Assembly: GCA_041685915.1 (NCBI GenBank) | Contig: JAWLEV010000003.1 | Span: 15,587-79,586, forward strand | DNA: 64,000 nucleotides | Source: JAWLEV01 sp041685915 | Lineage (GTDB): Bacteria; Chloroflexota; Anaerolineae; UBA1429 | Direction: 5' to 3' | Shown here: positions 27,041-35,690 of the stretch, one piece after another | How the letters are laid out: each line of letters opens with the position of its first letter | Position numbering within the stretch: the stretch's first letter is position 1 | Translations under genes and position numbers: made by a program | Notes under the pieces: generated by a model | Database searches by the model: none | Told to the model about the DNA's origin: nothing | Seen by the model: only the letters and a program-made list of their open reading frames with translations

Positions 27041-27523
27041 TCAGTATCTTCCTTCCCGCTCTGCACGCCGGATAGCGCGCTCTATGGCCCGCTCCGTTTC
27101 TCGCTCACGGATGGCGCGCCGCTTGTCGTATGCTCGCTTGCCTTTGGCCAGGCCAATCTCAACCTTTGCTATATCGTTCTTTAGGTAAAGTTTCAGAGGG
27201 ACGATGGTATATCCCTTACGCTCTGCACGTCCGAGCCAGCGGTCGATCTCTCTTCTGTGCATGAGCAGTTTTCTGTCGCGCTTGGGATCGTGATTCTCAT
27301 AACTGGCCTGATCATATCCGGCGATATGGCTGCCCACCAACCAGGCTTCTCCATCACGAATCGTGACATAGGCATCGCGTAGGCTCACGCGCCCCGCGCG
27401 GACGGATTTTATCTCCGAGCCCTTTAGTGCGAGGCCGGCTTCCAACGTGTCCTCGATGGAATAGTCGTGAAATGCCTTGCGATTACGAGAGATAACGCGA
27501 ACCCCTTTTCTCTTTCTAGCCAT
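27041..27523 (-). CDS. smpB: SsrA-binding protein
   Basis: The 160-residue protein has the SmpB fold signatures 'RNRKAFHDYSIEDTLEAGLA', 'GSEIKSVRAGRVSLRDAY', 'HDPKRDRKLLMHRREIDRW' and 'LYLKNDIAKVEIGLAKGK', and a basic C-terminal tail. It binds tmRNA and delivers it to stalled ribosomes. Its start is immediately after the stop of the upstream C-terminal-processing protease gene, so both are in one transcript ending at the 26978-27013 terminator. Confidence 0.96.
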   Translation of the reverse strand: MARKRKGVRVISRNRKAFHDYSIEDTLEAGLALKGSEIKSVRAGRVSLRDAYVTIRDGEAWLVGSHIAGYDQASYENHDPKRDRKLLMHRREIDRWLGRAERKGYTIVPLKLYLKNDIAKVEIGLAKGKRAYDKRRAIRERETERAIERAIRRAEREGRY

Positions 27524-28789
27524 CTATGAGCCTTCCTCCTCCATCAAGTACTCCAAAGCGCGATCGAGTTGGGGGTCTTTTTCTTCGGTGGCGTCCTCTG
27601 CGGTCAACGGCACCTGTATGTCGGGTGTGATCCCTTCCCCATCCAGATTTTGGCCGTCTGGCAAGTACCATCTGGCCACTGTGACGCGAACACTCGAACC
27701 ATCCTGTAAGGTATGACTGTTCTGCACAGAGCCCTTGCCAAAGGTCTGTTCTCCTATCAGGGTACCCCTGCCACTATCGCGAATGCTACCAGCCACGATC
27801 TCAGCAGCACTGGCGCTGCCCTCGTCGATGAGGACGACGAGAGGTATTTCCGTTGCCATTCCTGTCTGCTTTACGCGATATTCTATTTCATCTTTTCCCT
27901 GTACTTGTTCCGTGAGTAGCAGTGTATCCTTGGGTAAGAATTCGCTGGCCACTTCCACTGCCGCATTCAAGTACCCACCAGGATTGGCACGCAGATCGAA
28001 TACCAATCCTATAGGATCTTCCCGCAAAAGCTCTTTTAGAGTGTCACGCACGCGTTCTTTGGAGGCGGCGTTGAACTCGGTCAACCGCAGATAGGCGACG
28101 TCTTCTATCATGCGCGATTCGACAGTGGGAAGATCTACCTTTTCTCGCTTCACGCGTACGGTGAACGGTTCCGTTTTCTCCTCCCTTTTGACAAGCAACT
28201 CGACCGTGCTCCCTTTGGGACCCCGAATCAGATTGACAGCCTCCAGGATGTCCTTGCCTTCTAGGGATTCACCATCCACAGCAAGGATCGTGTCTCCTGC
28301 TTGCAAGCCGGCCCTTAAGGCGGGACTGTTGGGCAGGGGACGAACGATGACAAGTTCCCCATCCACCATCTCGACGGTGGCTCCGATTCCTTCAAAGGAC
28401 CCCTGCATGTCCTCCTGACTGATCTTTGCTTCCAAAGGTTTCATAAAGCGCGTATTACGATCCCCCACAGAGGAAACGAGACCCTCTGCAGCACCCCATA
28501 TTGCCTCTTGCGCGTCGAGCGCTTGGGGATCCACGTACTCGCGCTCGAGGATGTCCCAAGCCTCCCAAAGTATTTGCCCCCGTTCTCTGAGAGGTACATC
28601 CGTCTCCTGATGTGAATCGGGTGGCACTACGCTTCTGACAAACTGACGGATCTCGGGGCCAAAGAACCACATGGAGGCCATTCCGCCGCCGAAACCAGCC
28701 AACAGGAGGGAAGCAAGGATGACGAGAATCAACAGGGCGCGCCAAAAGCCCAGACCGTTCTCTTCTTTATTACCGTTGCCGTTTATCAT
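27524..28789 (-). CDS. S41-family C-terminal processing peptidase
   Basis: The 421-residue protein has an N-terminal membrane anchor (about residues 15-40). A PDZ domain follows ('GIGATVEMVDGELVIVRPLP', 'AGDTILAVDGESLEGKD'), then the S41 catalytic region with the nucleophile in 'IDEGSASAAEIVAGSI' and the general-base Lys in 'GEQTFGKGSVQ'. Such proteases cut C-termini of periplasmic or extracytoplasmic proteins. It is cotranscribed with smpB. Tail-specific proteases can act on substrates with nonpolar C-termini such as tmRNA tags, so the linkage to ssrA/smpB is suggestive, though its extracytoplasmic location argues against a direct role. Confidence 0.92.
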   Translation of the reverse strand: MINGNGNKEENGLGFWRALLILVILASLLLAGFGGGMASMWFFGPEIRQFVRSVVPPDSHQETDVPLRERGQILWEAWDILEREYVDPQALDAQEAIWGAAEGLVSSVGDRNTRFMKPLEAKISQEDMQGSFEGIGATVEMVDGELVIVRPLPNSPALRAGLQAGDTILAVDGESLEGKDILEAVNLIRGPKGSTVELLVKREEKTEPFTVRVKREKVDLPTVESRMIEDVAYLRLTEFNAASKERVRDTLKELLREDPIGLVFDLRANPGGYLNAAVEVASEFLPKDTLLLTEQVQGKDEIEYRVKQTGMATEIPLVVLIDEGSASAAEIVAGSIRDSGRGTLIGEQTFGKGSVQNSHTLQDGSSVRVTVARWYLPDGQNLDGEGITPDIQVPLTAEDATEEKDPQLDRALEYLMEEEGS

Positions 28790-28854
28790 GATATTATTAA
28801 TTATCCCATCACTCTTTTATTCGATTGACAAAAACTTGAGTATGTCCCCAAAAA

Positions 28855-28883
28855 ATTATAACACGTCTTTCTAAAAATCCCAA
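28855..28883 (-). promoter_or_regulatory. Promoter for the S41 peptidase-smpB operon
   Basis: On the minus strand TTGGGA (28878-28883) and a perfect TATAAT (28855-28860) have a 17 bp spacer, 65 bp upstream of the peptidase start. Confidence 0.6.
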
Positions 28884-28908
28884 GCCTCTGACCGACAAAA
28901 ACAGATGG

Positions 28909-31173
28909 TTACTCGTATCGCAGCGCCTCGACAGGACTGAATGTGGTGGCTCGCCATGCCGGATATAATCCCCCAAGAACCCCCATACCTATGCAAAAGG
29001 CCATGGATTTGAGGATGACGCCAGGAGTCATCACCAACATTTCACTGTATACGCCAAGTGAGGACACACCGTGGAGGATTTTTATAACGACAAAGGAGAG
29101 GAGAATGCTGACTCCACCACTGGCAACGGTTAGCACCAGCGACTCGCTTAGGATCTGGCGCAACACCATGGTCTTTCGCCAGCCGATGGCGCGCAGGATA
29201 CCTATCTCGCGCGTTCGCTCGTAAACGCTCATGATCATGGTATTCATCAGGGCGACAGATCCTACAAAGGCAGCCATCACAAAGATGGCTCCTATACTCT
29301 GGTGCATCATCTCCATGTCAGGCAAGTTCTCGGTGAATTCAGCGCTTTTGGAGAAGAGAAGCTCGGGATATTCTGCGGAGAGCTTTTCCAGCATTGTGTC
29401 CGTCTCTTGTGGGTCCCTTAGTTTGAGTTCCATAATCATGACCTGACGCGGTTTATTGAGTAGACGTTGAGCCTCGCTGAGAGAGATGATGGCTCCATTG
29501 TCCTCAATGCCGCTCTTTGTCTCCACTATTCCCACGACGGTAAAGGAGGTTCCCAGCATGGTGATGCGATCCCCCGGACGCTTTTTCAGTTGTGAGGCTG
29601 CCCGCCATCCCAAAAGGCATTGGCGTCGCCCCTTTATAAGATGGCCTTCGTTTAGAATATTAGACGTAAAATAAGGGTCATTTCGTGCCCGGGCCGTAAT
29701 CATCAGGAATGGTGGGCCTCCAGGTAGGGTCACGGCGCTGACGATCACCCCATTTACATACTTGACCTCAGTGAGGGCCTCCAAACGCCTCAACGTACGT
29801 TCCTCGATGACGCTTAGTGAGGTATCGGGCTGGTCGGCCTCTACGGCAGTTATCTCTGCGTCAGATATCATATTGTTAAAACTCTCGACGGCTCCCTCGC
29901 CCAGGCTTCCTATCAGTATCATGGCGATGACGCCAATACTGATCCCCAGCACGGTGAGTCCAGTGCGCGTTCTTTGCCGCCAGAGGTTCTTGAGTACCAT
30001 ACCCCCCCACCGAACTCCAGGGACACGTCGCGAGGGCGGTCCCGCCTCGGCACTGAGGGCTTCCATCGGCATCGATTTGGCCGCCCGCCAGGCTGGATAA
30101 AAGCCTCCGATGCCGCCAAGGATCAGGGCGGTGATAAAGGCTTGAAGTATCAATTCTGGCGGAAGCATACTTTGGGTGAATCCCGTCAAAACCGGCGCGC
30201 GCGCCGCGAGCCAGGTCAATGTGGCGCCCAACCCTATTCCCATTGCCCCCCCCACGATGGCCAGGAGAAGTGACTCTCCCAATATCATCCGCAGGATATG
30301 TCCACGTCGCCAACCAACGGCTCTGAGAACTCCTATCTCCTGAGTGCGTTCAAAGACGCTCATTAGCATAGTGTTCATCATCCCCACACCTCCTACAATT
30401 GCGGCGATGAGGGCTACTCCCCAGGCGTATACGTCCAATAATTCCAACATATCCAGCATCATGCCGCCCAATTGGGTGCCCGCCACTTCTACATTTGGGG
30501 GAAGAATACGCGCTAATCTGGTCTTGAACTGCTCCGCGTGTTCCGGGTGGTAAAGTTGTAGACCGAGATACATGATCTGTTGGGGCATTCCAGCGAGCGC
30601 CTGGGCATCGTCCAACGAGACCACACCGCCGGCATCCTCAAGGGCGATTCCCGTTTCATAGATACCCGCGACGCGAAATGCAGTTTTCCCCAGGAACACG
30701 GTATCGCCGACCCTTTTGTTCAAACTGTCCGCTGCTGTTTTGCCCAGAAGTATAGGCTTGCCCCCACGCCGGCTGCGAGGATCCACGTCAGCTAACGAGA
30801 CTCCTTCGATGACTTTAAAGTGTCTGATGCCGATCTCGTCCGGCTCGTAACCAAAGACGATGAACATGGGTGACTCTAAAGCCTGTACCATGGTATATAG
30901 CATGCCGTAGGCGTTTTTGACTTCCGGTAGGACACGCAGGCGATCGATCAGACTCTCGTCGAAACCCGTTCCCAGTGTGATGGCCTGTCCTTCATTTTGA
31001 ACAGCCTGTATGGTGACGTCTGCTCCTGTCCGCTGGGTGATTTCCAAATAGTTGGCTACGATACCACGCGATAGCGCTACTAGGGAGACGATGGCGGCGA
31101 TCCCCACGGCGATGCCGAGTAAGGTGAGAAGAGTACGCGTCTTTCGCCGCAAGAGATTGCGGATCAGCAGCAT
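28909..31173 (-). CDS. Tandem-duplicated MacB/FtsX-type ABC transporter permease
   Basis: The 754-residue protein is two homologous permease units joined head to tail. The first (about residues 1-380) starts 'NLLRRKTRTLLTLLGIAVG' and the second (about 390-754) starts 'NLWRQRTRTGLTVLGISIG'. Each has an N-terminal helix, a large extracytoplasmic MacB-PCD-like domain and three C-terminal helices with 'MNTMLMSVFERTQEIGVLRA' or 'MNTMIMSVYERTREIGILRA'. Each unit corresponds to one protomer of a MacB-like dimer, so this chain may act as a preassembled dimer. The ATPase and membrane-fusion protein genes follow upstream in the operon (30 bp gap to the ATPase). Confidence 0.88.
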   Translation of the reverse strand: MLLIRNLLRRKTRTLLTLLGIAVGIAAIVSLVALSRGIVANYLEITQRTGADVTIQAVQNEGQAITLGTGFDESLIDRLRVLPEVKNAYGMLYTMVQALESPMFIVFGYEPDEIGIRHFKVIEGVSLADVDPRSRRGGKPILLGKTAADSLNKRVGDTVFLGKTAFRVAGIYETGIALEDAGGVVSLDDAQALAGMPQQIMYLGLQLYHPEHAEQFKTRLARILPPNVEVAGTQLGGMMLDMLELLDVYAWGVALIAAIVGGVGMMNTMLMSVFERTQEIGVLRAVGWRRGHILRMILGESLLLAIVGGAMGIGLGATLTWLAARAPVLTGFTQSMLPPELILQAFITALILGGIGGFYPAWRAAKSMPMEALSAEAGPPSRRVPGVRWGGMVLKNLWRQRTRTGLTVLGISIGVIAMILIGSLGEGAVESFNNMISDAEITAVEADQPDTSLSVIEERTLRRLEALTEVKYVNGVIVSAVTLPGGPPFLMITARARNDPYFTSNILNEGHLIKGRRQCLLGWRAASQLKKRPGDRITMLGTSFTVVGIVETKSGIEDNGAIISLSEAQRLLNKPRQVMIMELKLRDPQETDTMLEKLSAEYPELLFSKSAEFTENLPDMEMMHQSIGAIFVMAAFVGSVALMNTMIMSVYERTREIGILRAIGWRKTMVLRQILSESLVLTVASGGVSILLSFVVIKILHGVSSLGVYSEMLVMTPGVILKSMAFCIGMGVLGGLYPAWRATTFSPVEALRYE

Positions 31174-31203
31174 CTTGCTACCTCATAAAAGGGGTAAGGG
31201 AGA

Positions 31204-32052
31204 TCATGCCAGATCTGCCAGCAAATCGGCGAGCTGATCTGCTGTACGCGTCAACCGACCGTCACGCACAAAGGGAAAGTCTTTTAATCTTTCAATATCC
31301 CTTTGCATAAGCAGTTCTCCCAACCCTGAATGCGCCAGGTCTCGCAAATCCTCGGTCAGGGCATCGCGAACCATATGTTCGTCAACTATTGTCCCGTCGT
31401 GCATGGTCAGAATGCGCTCGGCTGCCCGTGCCACATAGCGATCGTGTGTTACCAATAACAGCGTTGTACCCCGTTCTTGGTTAAGTCTGACCAGCAGATC
31501 CATAAGTTCATTGCTGCTGGCGCTGTCCAGGTTTCCCGTTGGCTCATCTGCCAGAATCAGGCTCGGTTCATTTACAAGGGCGCGGGCGATAGCCACCCGT
31601 TGGCGTTGTCCTCCCGATAGTTGGTTGGGAAGATGATCTTGTCGTGCTACCAGATCCACGAGTTCGAGTACGGCACGGGCGCGCTCATGGCGCTCTTGTC
31701 TGTTCAATCCTTGGCCGCGAAGGGGCGTTTCAACATTTTCCAGGGCCGTCAGGGTGGGGATAAGATTGTACATTTGGAAGATGAAACCCACTGTCTGGGA
31801 ACGAAAGTTATCTATATCCTTTATTGCGGAGAGATCCTGTCCCTCGATGTACACAGTACCTGACGTGGGAGTGTCCAGTGCTCCCATCATGTTCAATAGT
31901 GTCGATTTTCCGCTGCCCGAGGCTCCCATGACCGCCAACATCTCTCCCTCATAAACGTCGAACGTCACGTTGTTCAGGGCCCGTACCTTGATCCCACCGC
32001 CATATGTTTTTGCAAGATTCTCGATATGGACAAGAATTTTTCTATCGTTCAT
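31204..32052 (-). CDS. ABC transporter ATP-binding protein (MacB/LolD type)
   Basis: The 282-residue protein has Walker A 'GASGSGKSTLLNMMG', the Q-loop region 'VGFIFQMYNLIPTLTALENV', signature 'LSGGQRQRVAIARAL', Walker B 'LILADEPTGNLD' and a switch His ('LVTHDRYVA'). It has an additional C-terminal stretch of about 50 residues beyond the usual 230. It powers the duplicated permease encoded 30 bp downstream. The membrane-fusion lipoprotein lies 10 bp upstream, so the three form a tripartite-like exporter. Confidence 0.92.
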   Translation of the reverse strand: MNDRKILVHIENLAKTYGGGIKVRALNNVTFDVYEGEMLAVMGASGSGKSTLLNMMGALDTPTSGTVYIEGQDLSAIKDIDNFRSQTVGFIFQMYNLIPTLTALENVETPLRGQGLNRQERHERARAVLELVDLVARQDHLPNQLSGGQRQRVAIARALVNEPSLILADEPTGNLDSASSNELMDLLVRLNQERGTTLLLVTHDRYVARAAERILTMHDGTIVDEHMVRDALTEDLRDLAHSGLGELLMQRDIERLKDFPFVRDGRLTRTADQLADLLADLA

Positions 32053-32062
32053 GGGTATTCGT

Positions 32063-33388
32063 TCAATCCACCTCGATATCTACAAAGGCTGTCATTCCCC
32101 AGCGTAATCGTGGATCCATTTCGTCGAGGGCTACAATCACCCGGTAGGTTATACCGCCTGCTGTTGTATCTGCTTTCAGGCCGATTTTCTGGACGGTGCC
32201 TGTAAGACGCACATCGGGTAACGCGTCAAAGGTCAGATCGACCCTCTGGCCCTCATCTACGCGGGCCACGTCGATCTCGTCAAGATCGGTTGTCTCGATA
32301 TGAAACTGTTCAAGATCTCCAAGAGACACAACGGGTGTTCCTGCCATGATACTTTCTCCCAAGTCCAAATCGATTTGGGCCACCGTTCCCGCAAACGGTG
32401 CGCGAATAACCGTCTCGACCAGGGCTGCTTTGGCCTTTTCAACCCCTGCTTCTGCTTGCGCTACCCTCGCCTCGGCTACGCGCAATTGCTCTTCGCGCAC
32501 TGGGGCCCGCGTAAGGGCCAGATCGGCACGCGCGCGTTCCAGTTGGCCCTTGGTTATCGCCACTTGCTGCTGTGCCATCCCTTTCTGCGCTCTCGCGGCC
32601 TCGACGCCCGCTCGGGCCTGAGCGACTTGGGCCTCCGCTGCCTCAATGTCTTCTGCCGATGGCCCGGAAGCGAGAATACGATACTGGAGCTCGGTGATGG
32701 TTACGGCATTTTCCGCTGCCATCACCTGTCCCTCGGCTGCCTCATAGCTACCAACCTGATAGCCCGGTTTGTCTTTTCTTCCTCCTATGGCATCCCGCTG
32801 GCCCTGATAACCATAGAGTTGAGCCTTTGCCTGTTCGACTTTCTGCCGTGCGACTTCCAGTTCATCGGCTGTGGGGACGGCTTTCAGATCGCGCAAAGCG
32901 GCTTCTGCCTGGGTGAGGGATGCTTGGACCGATTCTACGTTGGCCTCGGCCTGTTCCACAGCTATCTCAGCGTGACGTTTGTTCTCCTCAGCTATATGGA
33001 CTGCCGCCTCCGCCACCTCGATCTGCTCCACTCTGGGACCGGCTTTGGTCAACGCGAGCTCTCGGCGCGCTGTAGAGAGTGCGGCTTCTGCCTCTGTCAG
33101 AGCAGTATCGAGTTGGGATGCATCTAGACGGGCGAGAATCTGGTCCTGGGTGACCTCTTCTCCCTGTTCCACTGTCACTTCTGCTACTTTGCCCCCAGTA
33201 TTGAAGGCCAGTTCTGCCTTTTGAGCGGGCATCACCTTGCCTGTCGCAGAGACGATGCCGGCGCCGATCGGCGCCGGAGGGGTGGGGGAGGGCTCCGATG
33301 GGGATCCGATAGGTGATTGGCAGGCCAACAGCACAATGGGGCAAAGGCAGAATACCAAGAACATAAGGGAGCTTATTCTATTACGCAT
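32063..33388 (-). CDS. HlyD/MacA-type membrane fusion lipoprotein
   Basis: The 441-residue protein has a lipoprotein signal ending 'IVLLAC' (lipobox Cys near residue 23). A biotinyl-lipoyl-like half motif 'VTVEQGEEVTQDQILARLDA' precedes an unusually long Ala/Glu-rich coiled-coil hairpin (about residues 90-310). The second lipoyl half and a beta-barrel follow ('FAGTVAQIDLDLGESIMAG'). It would couple the inner-membrane ABC exporter to the outside. If the organism has a single membrane, as most Chloroflexota are thought to, it may work as a substrate-capturing lipoprotein rather than a docking adaptor. Confidence 0.88.
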   Translation of the reverse strand: MRNRISSLMFLVFCLCPIVLLACQSPIGSPSEPSPTPPAPIGAGIVSATGKVMPAQKAELAFNTGGKVAEVTVEQGEEVTQDQILARLDASQLDTALTEAEAALSTARRELALTKAGPRVEQIEVAEAAVHIAEENKRHAEIAVEQAEANVESVQASLTQAEAALRDLKAVPTADELEVARQKVEQAKAQLYGYQGQRDAIGGRKDKPGYQVGSYEAAEGQVMAAENAVTITELQYRILASGPSAEDIEAAEAQVAQARAGVEAARAQKGMAQQQVAITKGQLERARADLALTRAPVREEQLRVAEARVAQAEAGVEKAKAALVETVIRAPFAGTVAQIDLDLGESIMAGTPVVSLGDLEQFHIETTDLDEIDVARVDEGQRVDLTFDALPDVRLTGTVQKIGLKADTTAGGITYRVIVALDEMDPRLRWGMTAFVDIEVD

Positions 33389-33525
33389 ATGACACCATCC
33401 ATCGGCTCAGGGGAAGACAGTGATCGCTATTTTAGCATACCACCTAATTTCAAACAAAGCTACGCCAACTCAGCAACTCAAAGAATATGACGACGATGCA
33501 CGCACTGGTTGACTTTACATAATAA

Positions 33526-34602
33526 TTAGCCATTGCTTGCCTCGCTGGGATCGAGGCCATAGGTCTCCACCATGTCTGCCAGTCTTTCCTCATCCGTCTC
33601 CCATGCATAAACTGTGCGGGTGGTGTCAGGATGCTCATGTCCGAGTAGGGCGGCAACCCATTCCAGTGGCATGCCCTGATCCAGGAGATCCTGCGCGCGT
33701 CGGTGGCGCAAGGAATGTGGAGAGGTATTCTCATAGAGTCCTTCGGCCCGTGCGGCCTTTTTTATCAAAAGCCATGCGTGGCTTGGGGTGATGGCTGTGC
33801 CTTTATCACGGCCGTGGGACACGAATAGGGGAGCATAGACGCTGTCCTTTCGCTCGCGCACATATTCCTGCAATAACTGTCGGGTTTCTTCTGACAGGAA
33901 TACGGTACGGGGTTTGCCATTCTTTGTCTCTGTCAAGCGTACTTTGTCGGCGCGTCCATCCAGTACGTCTTCTCGTGTAAGGGCCAGAGCCTCGCTGACG
34001 CGAGCTCCGGTGTCATAGAGGAAAGCCACAAAAGCCCGATTACGCAAAAGGACGAGGCGAGGCATTCCTCGTCTCTTGGGGAGGGGCTTGTTCATATAAT
34101 GTGTCAATATCTTCATGACGTCGGGATCGACCTTTCGTTGCTTATAGCCCTGGCGCTTTCTTCCGCGGGTGCCTTTTATGCGACGCAGCATGCGATCGTA
34201 AGATACGCCTTCGGGCAAGAGCTCATGTAAATCAAGCCAGTTTATGAGATGCTTGGTGGCTACCAGATAGGTACGACCGGTACGGCTTCCACGGACGCTT
34301 TGCTTCCCCTTGGCCTCTGCACGGGGATCGGGATAGGCCTCATGGAGCCAGCGGTTGAATGCAGATAGCGTTTCCTCATTTATGCGCTCGAGAGGGTAGG
34401 GATCGAGCGCTTCCGCGGCTTCGTCATCGCCCTCGGAGAGATGAAGAAAACGGATAAAGGCTTTTACGCCATAGAAATATGTCTGCCTGGTAAGCGGACT
34501 AAGTTCGAGGTCTTCCAGCATGGCGTCGGCGGCTTGATTCACCGTTGTGATGGAAGAGGGAGATATATTTTCATCAGTAGGGTGGTGAGCCAAAGATTCC
34601 AT
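33526..34602 (-). CDS. Tyrosine recombinase, XerC/XerD-like
   Basis: The 358-residue protein has an N-terminal SAM-like core-binding domain (about 20-130) and a catalytic domain. Its residues are Arg201 ('DTGARVSEAL'), Lys227 ('TKNGKPR'), His296 and Arg299 ('HSLRH'), His322 ('LLGHEHPDTT') and Tyr332 ('VYAWE'). All six key residues are present, so it should be active. It is slightly longer than E. coli XerC/D (about 300), with an inserted basic linker (about 95-160). It lies beside a 730 bp gene-free stretch with a dif-like half-site and a GC-skew reversal, so a chromosome-dimer-resolution role is proposed; a mobile-element integrase is the alternative. Confidence 0.88.
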   Translation of the reverse strand: MESLAHHPTDENISPSSITTVNQAADAMLEDLELSPLTRQTYFYGVKAFIRFLHLSEGDDEAAEALDPYPLERINEETLSAFNRWLHEAYPDPRAEAKGKQSVRGSRTGRTYLVATKHLINWLDLHELLPEGVSYDRMLRRIKGTRGRKRQGYKQRKVDPDVMKILTHYMNKPLPKRRGMPRLVLLRNRAFVAFLYDTGARVSEALALTREDVLDGRADKVRLTETKNGKPRTVFLSEETRQLLQEYVRERKDSVYAPLFVSHGRDKGTAITPSHAWLLIKKAARAEGLYENTSPHSLRHRRAQDLLDQGMPLEWVAALLGHEHPDTTRTVYAWETDEERLADMVETYGLDPSEASNG

Positions 34603-35116
34603 GGCAAAACTCCTTCTACAAGTATATGATTTAATCTTTAATAAATATTATGAACCGCTATGTCCCATAATAGGCCTATCTTTCCCGATTGTCAAGTCCA
34701 TCCTCAACTCAAATTCCCCACCGCGCGCTGGACCAAATCAGGCCAGCTACGGTGGCCTTGAAGAGTTACGCAGCAATTCGCGTACGTGGATCCAAAGATC
34801 CCATTCATGATGGACGCAATTCTAGCAACATCTGCATGCACCTTTTCACACATTGCTGACTTTGCCAAAAGATAATCAAGTGCCTTGCCCCCCTGATGGT
34901 GTTGAAGATGCCCAGTTCCTTGCCTAGCAAAAGTGACCCGTTGAGGCTCAAATCCGCTTATACACGCCATTCCACCGCTTTCATCCTAAAAAGTTGTACT
35001 CGACAAAGCATTCGTCGAAACAGTACGGTTGGGCGTCTTCTCGATACTCTTTTCGAGTGTTACCCAACGGTCAGTTCTGAACTACCCTTCTCTGATCTGG
35101 CACGCACCCCCTTATC

Positions 35117-35144
35117 CTGGCACAATGAAAGCGTTATGTAAACT
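35117..35144 (+). other. Candidate dif (XerCD) recombination site
   Basis: The right arm TTATGTAAACT (35134-35144) is identical to the XerD-side arm I recall for Bacillus subtilis dif and 9 of 11 to the E. coli one. The 11 bp left arm (35117-35127), across a 6 bp spacer, is weak (about 4 of 11). It lies 530 bp upstream of the recombinase start. Confidence 0.35.
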
Positions 35145-35179
35145 ACGGTTCTACGCTAATTTCGTATAGTGCATACTTT

Positions 35180-35227
35180 CAACCAATATTAGCCATCAAG
35201 ATCATGCATTAGAGACATTATTGGTTG
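35180..35227. repeat. Inverted repeat CAACCAATA / TATTGGTTG
   Basis: Perfect 9 bp arms at 35180-35188 and 35219-35227 are separated by 30 bp of AT-rich sequence, upstream of the 35335 gene. It could be a regulator site or part of terminus architecture. Confidence 0.4.
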
Positions 35228-35267
35228 TAGTACTACACGAAAGAACTACATGAAGATAACGGCCAGC

Positions 35268-35296
35268 TTGAGCCCCAAAACACTTTATAGTACAAT
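35268..35296 (+). promoter_or_regulatory. Promoter of the small zinc-ribbon-like gene
   Basis: TTGAGC (35268-35273) and TACAAT (35291-35296) with a 17 bp spacer lie 38 bp upstream of the ATG at 35335. Confidence 0.55.
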
Positions 35297-35334
35297 GAGG
35301 ATGTCGGACGATACAAAGAAGGAGATAGTAGCCT

Positions 35335-35664
35335 ATGGCAGGTATTCTAGAAGCAATCAAAAATCTATTTCAGGGCGGCTTGGCCGGCGCAGGTACGCGC
35401 GATCCCAACGCCATATTCCTCTACTTCAAATGCGACAAGTGCGGGGCCGTCGTCCCGGTGCGCGTGGACAAACGCCATGACCTCAATCGCGAGGAAGGCC
35501 CGGGAACTTTTTTATTGAAAAAAGACGTCATGGACGACAATTGCTTTCAGCTCATGCGAGCCACTGTATGGCTGGACAATAGCTACAACGTCGTCTCCGC
35601 CGACGTCAGCGACGGCGAACTGATATCCGAAGAGGAATATAACGCGATAACGCAGAAAGGATAA
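35335..35664 (+). CDS. Small protein with zinc-ribbon-like CxxC motif, function unknown
   Basis: The 109-residue protein begins with an amphipathic helix 'MAGILEAIKNLFQGG'. A Cys pair 'FKCDKCGAVVPVRVDK' resembles half of a zinc ribbon, and a single further Cys lies in 'DDNCFQL'. A beta-rich C-terminal half ends 'ISEEEYNAI'. I do not recognise a named family. It has its own promoter and a GAAGGAGAT ribosome site, and is convergent with the ANTAR regulator gene (26 bp apart). Confidence 0.7.
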   Translation: MAGILEAIKNLFQGGLAGAGTRDPNAIFLYFKCDKCGAVVPVRVDKRHDLNREEGPGTFLLKKDVMDDNCFQLMRATVWLDNSYNVVSADVSDGELISEEEYNAITQKG

Positions 35665-35690
35665 ATTTCCTGCGTTCGCCGATGGCCTTC

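Larger units (their letters stand above)
34603..35334. other. Gene-free stretch at the GC-skew switch
   Basis: No frame here resembles a protein; the longest ones (34704-34970 minus, 34896-35141 plus) have no recognisable motif or ribosome site. The stretch is more AT-rich than its surroundings. It contains a dif-like half-site (35117-35144), a 9 bp inverted repeat (35180-35188 with 35219-35227), a 12 bp palindrome (35226-35237) and, at its right end, the promoter of the next gene. Confidence 0.6.

Noticed and set aside
33526..34602. Recombinase as integrase of a genomic island
   Set aside because: I saw no flanking direct repeats, tRNA gene, phage or plasmid genes nearby, and the skew reversal fits a terminus. 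Not fully excluded.
34704..35141. Two open frames (minus 34704-34970, plus 34896-35141) in the gene-free stretch
   Set aside because: No recognisable motif, no ribosome site, overlap each other, and composition is unlike the neighbouring genes.
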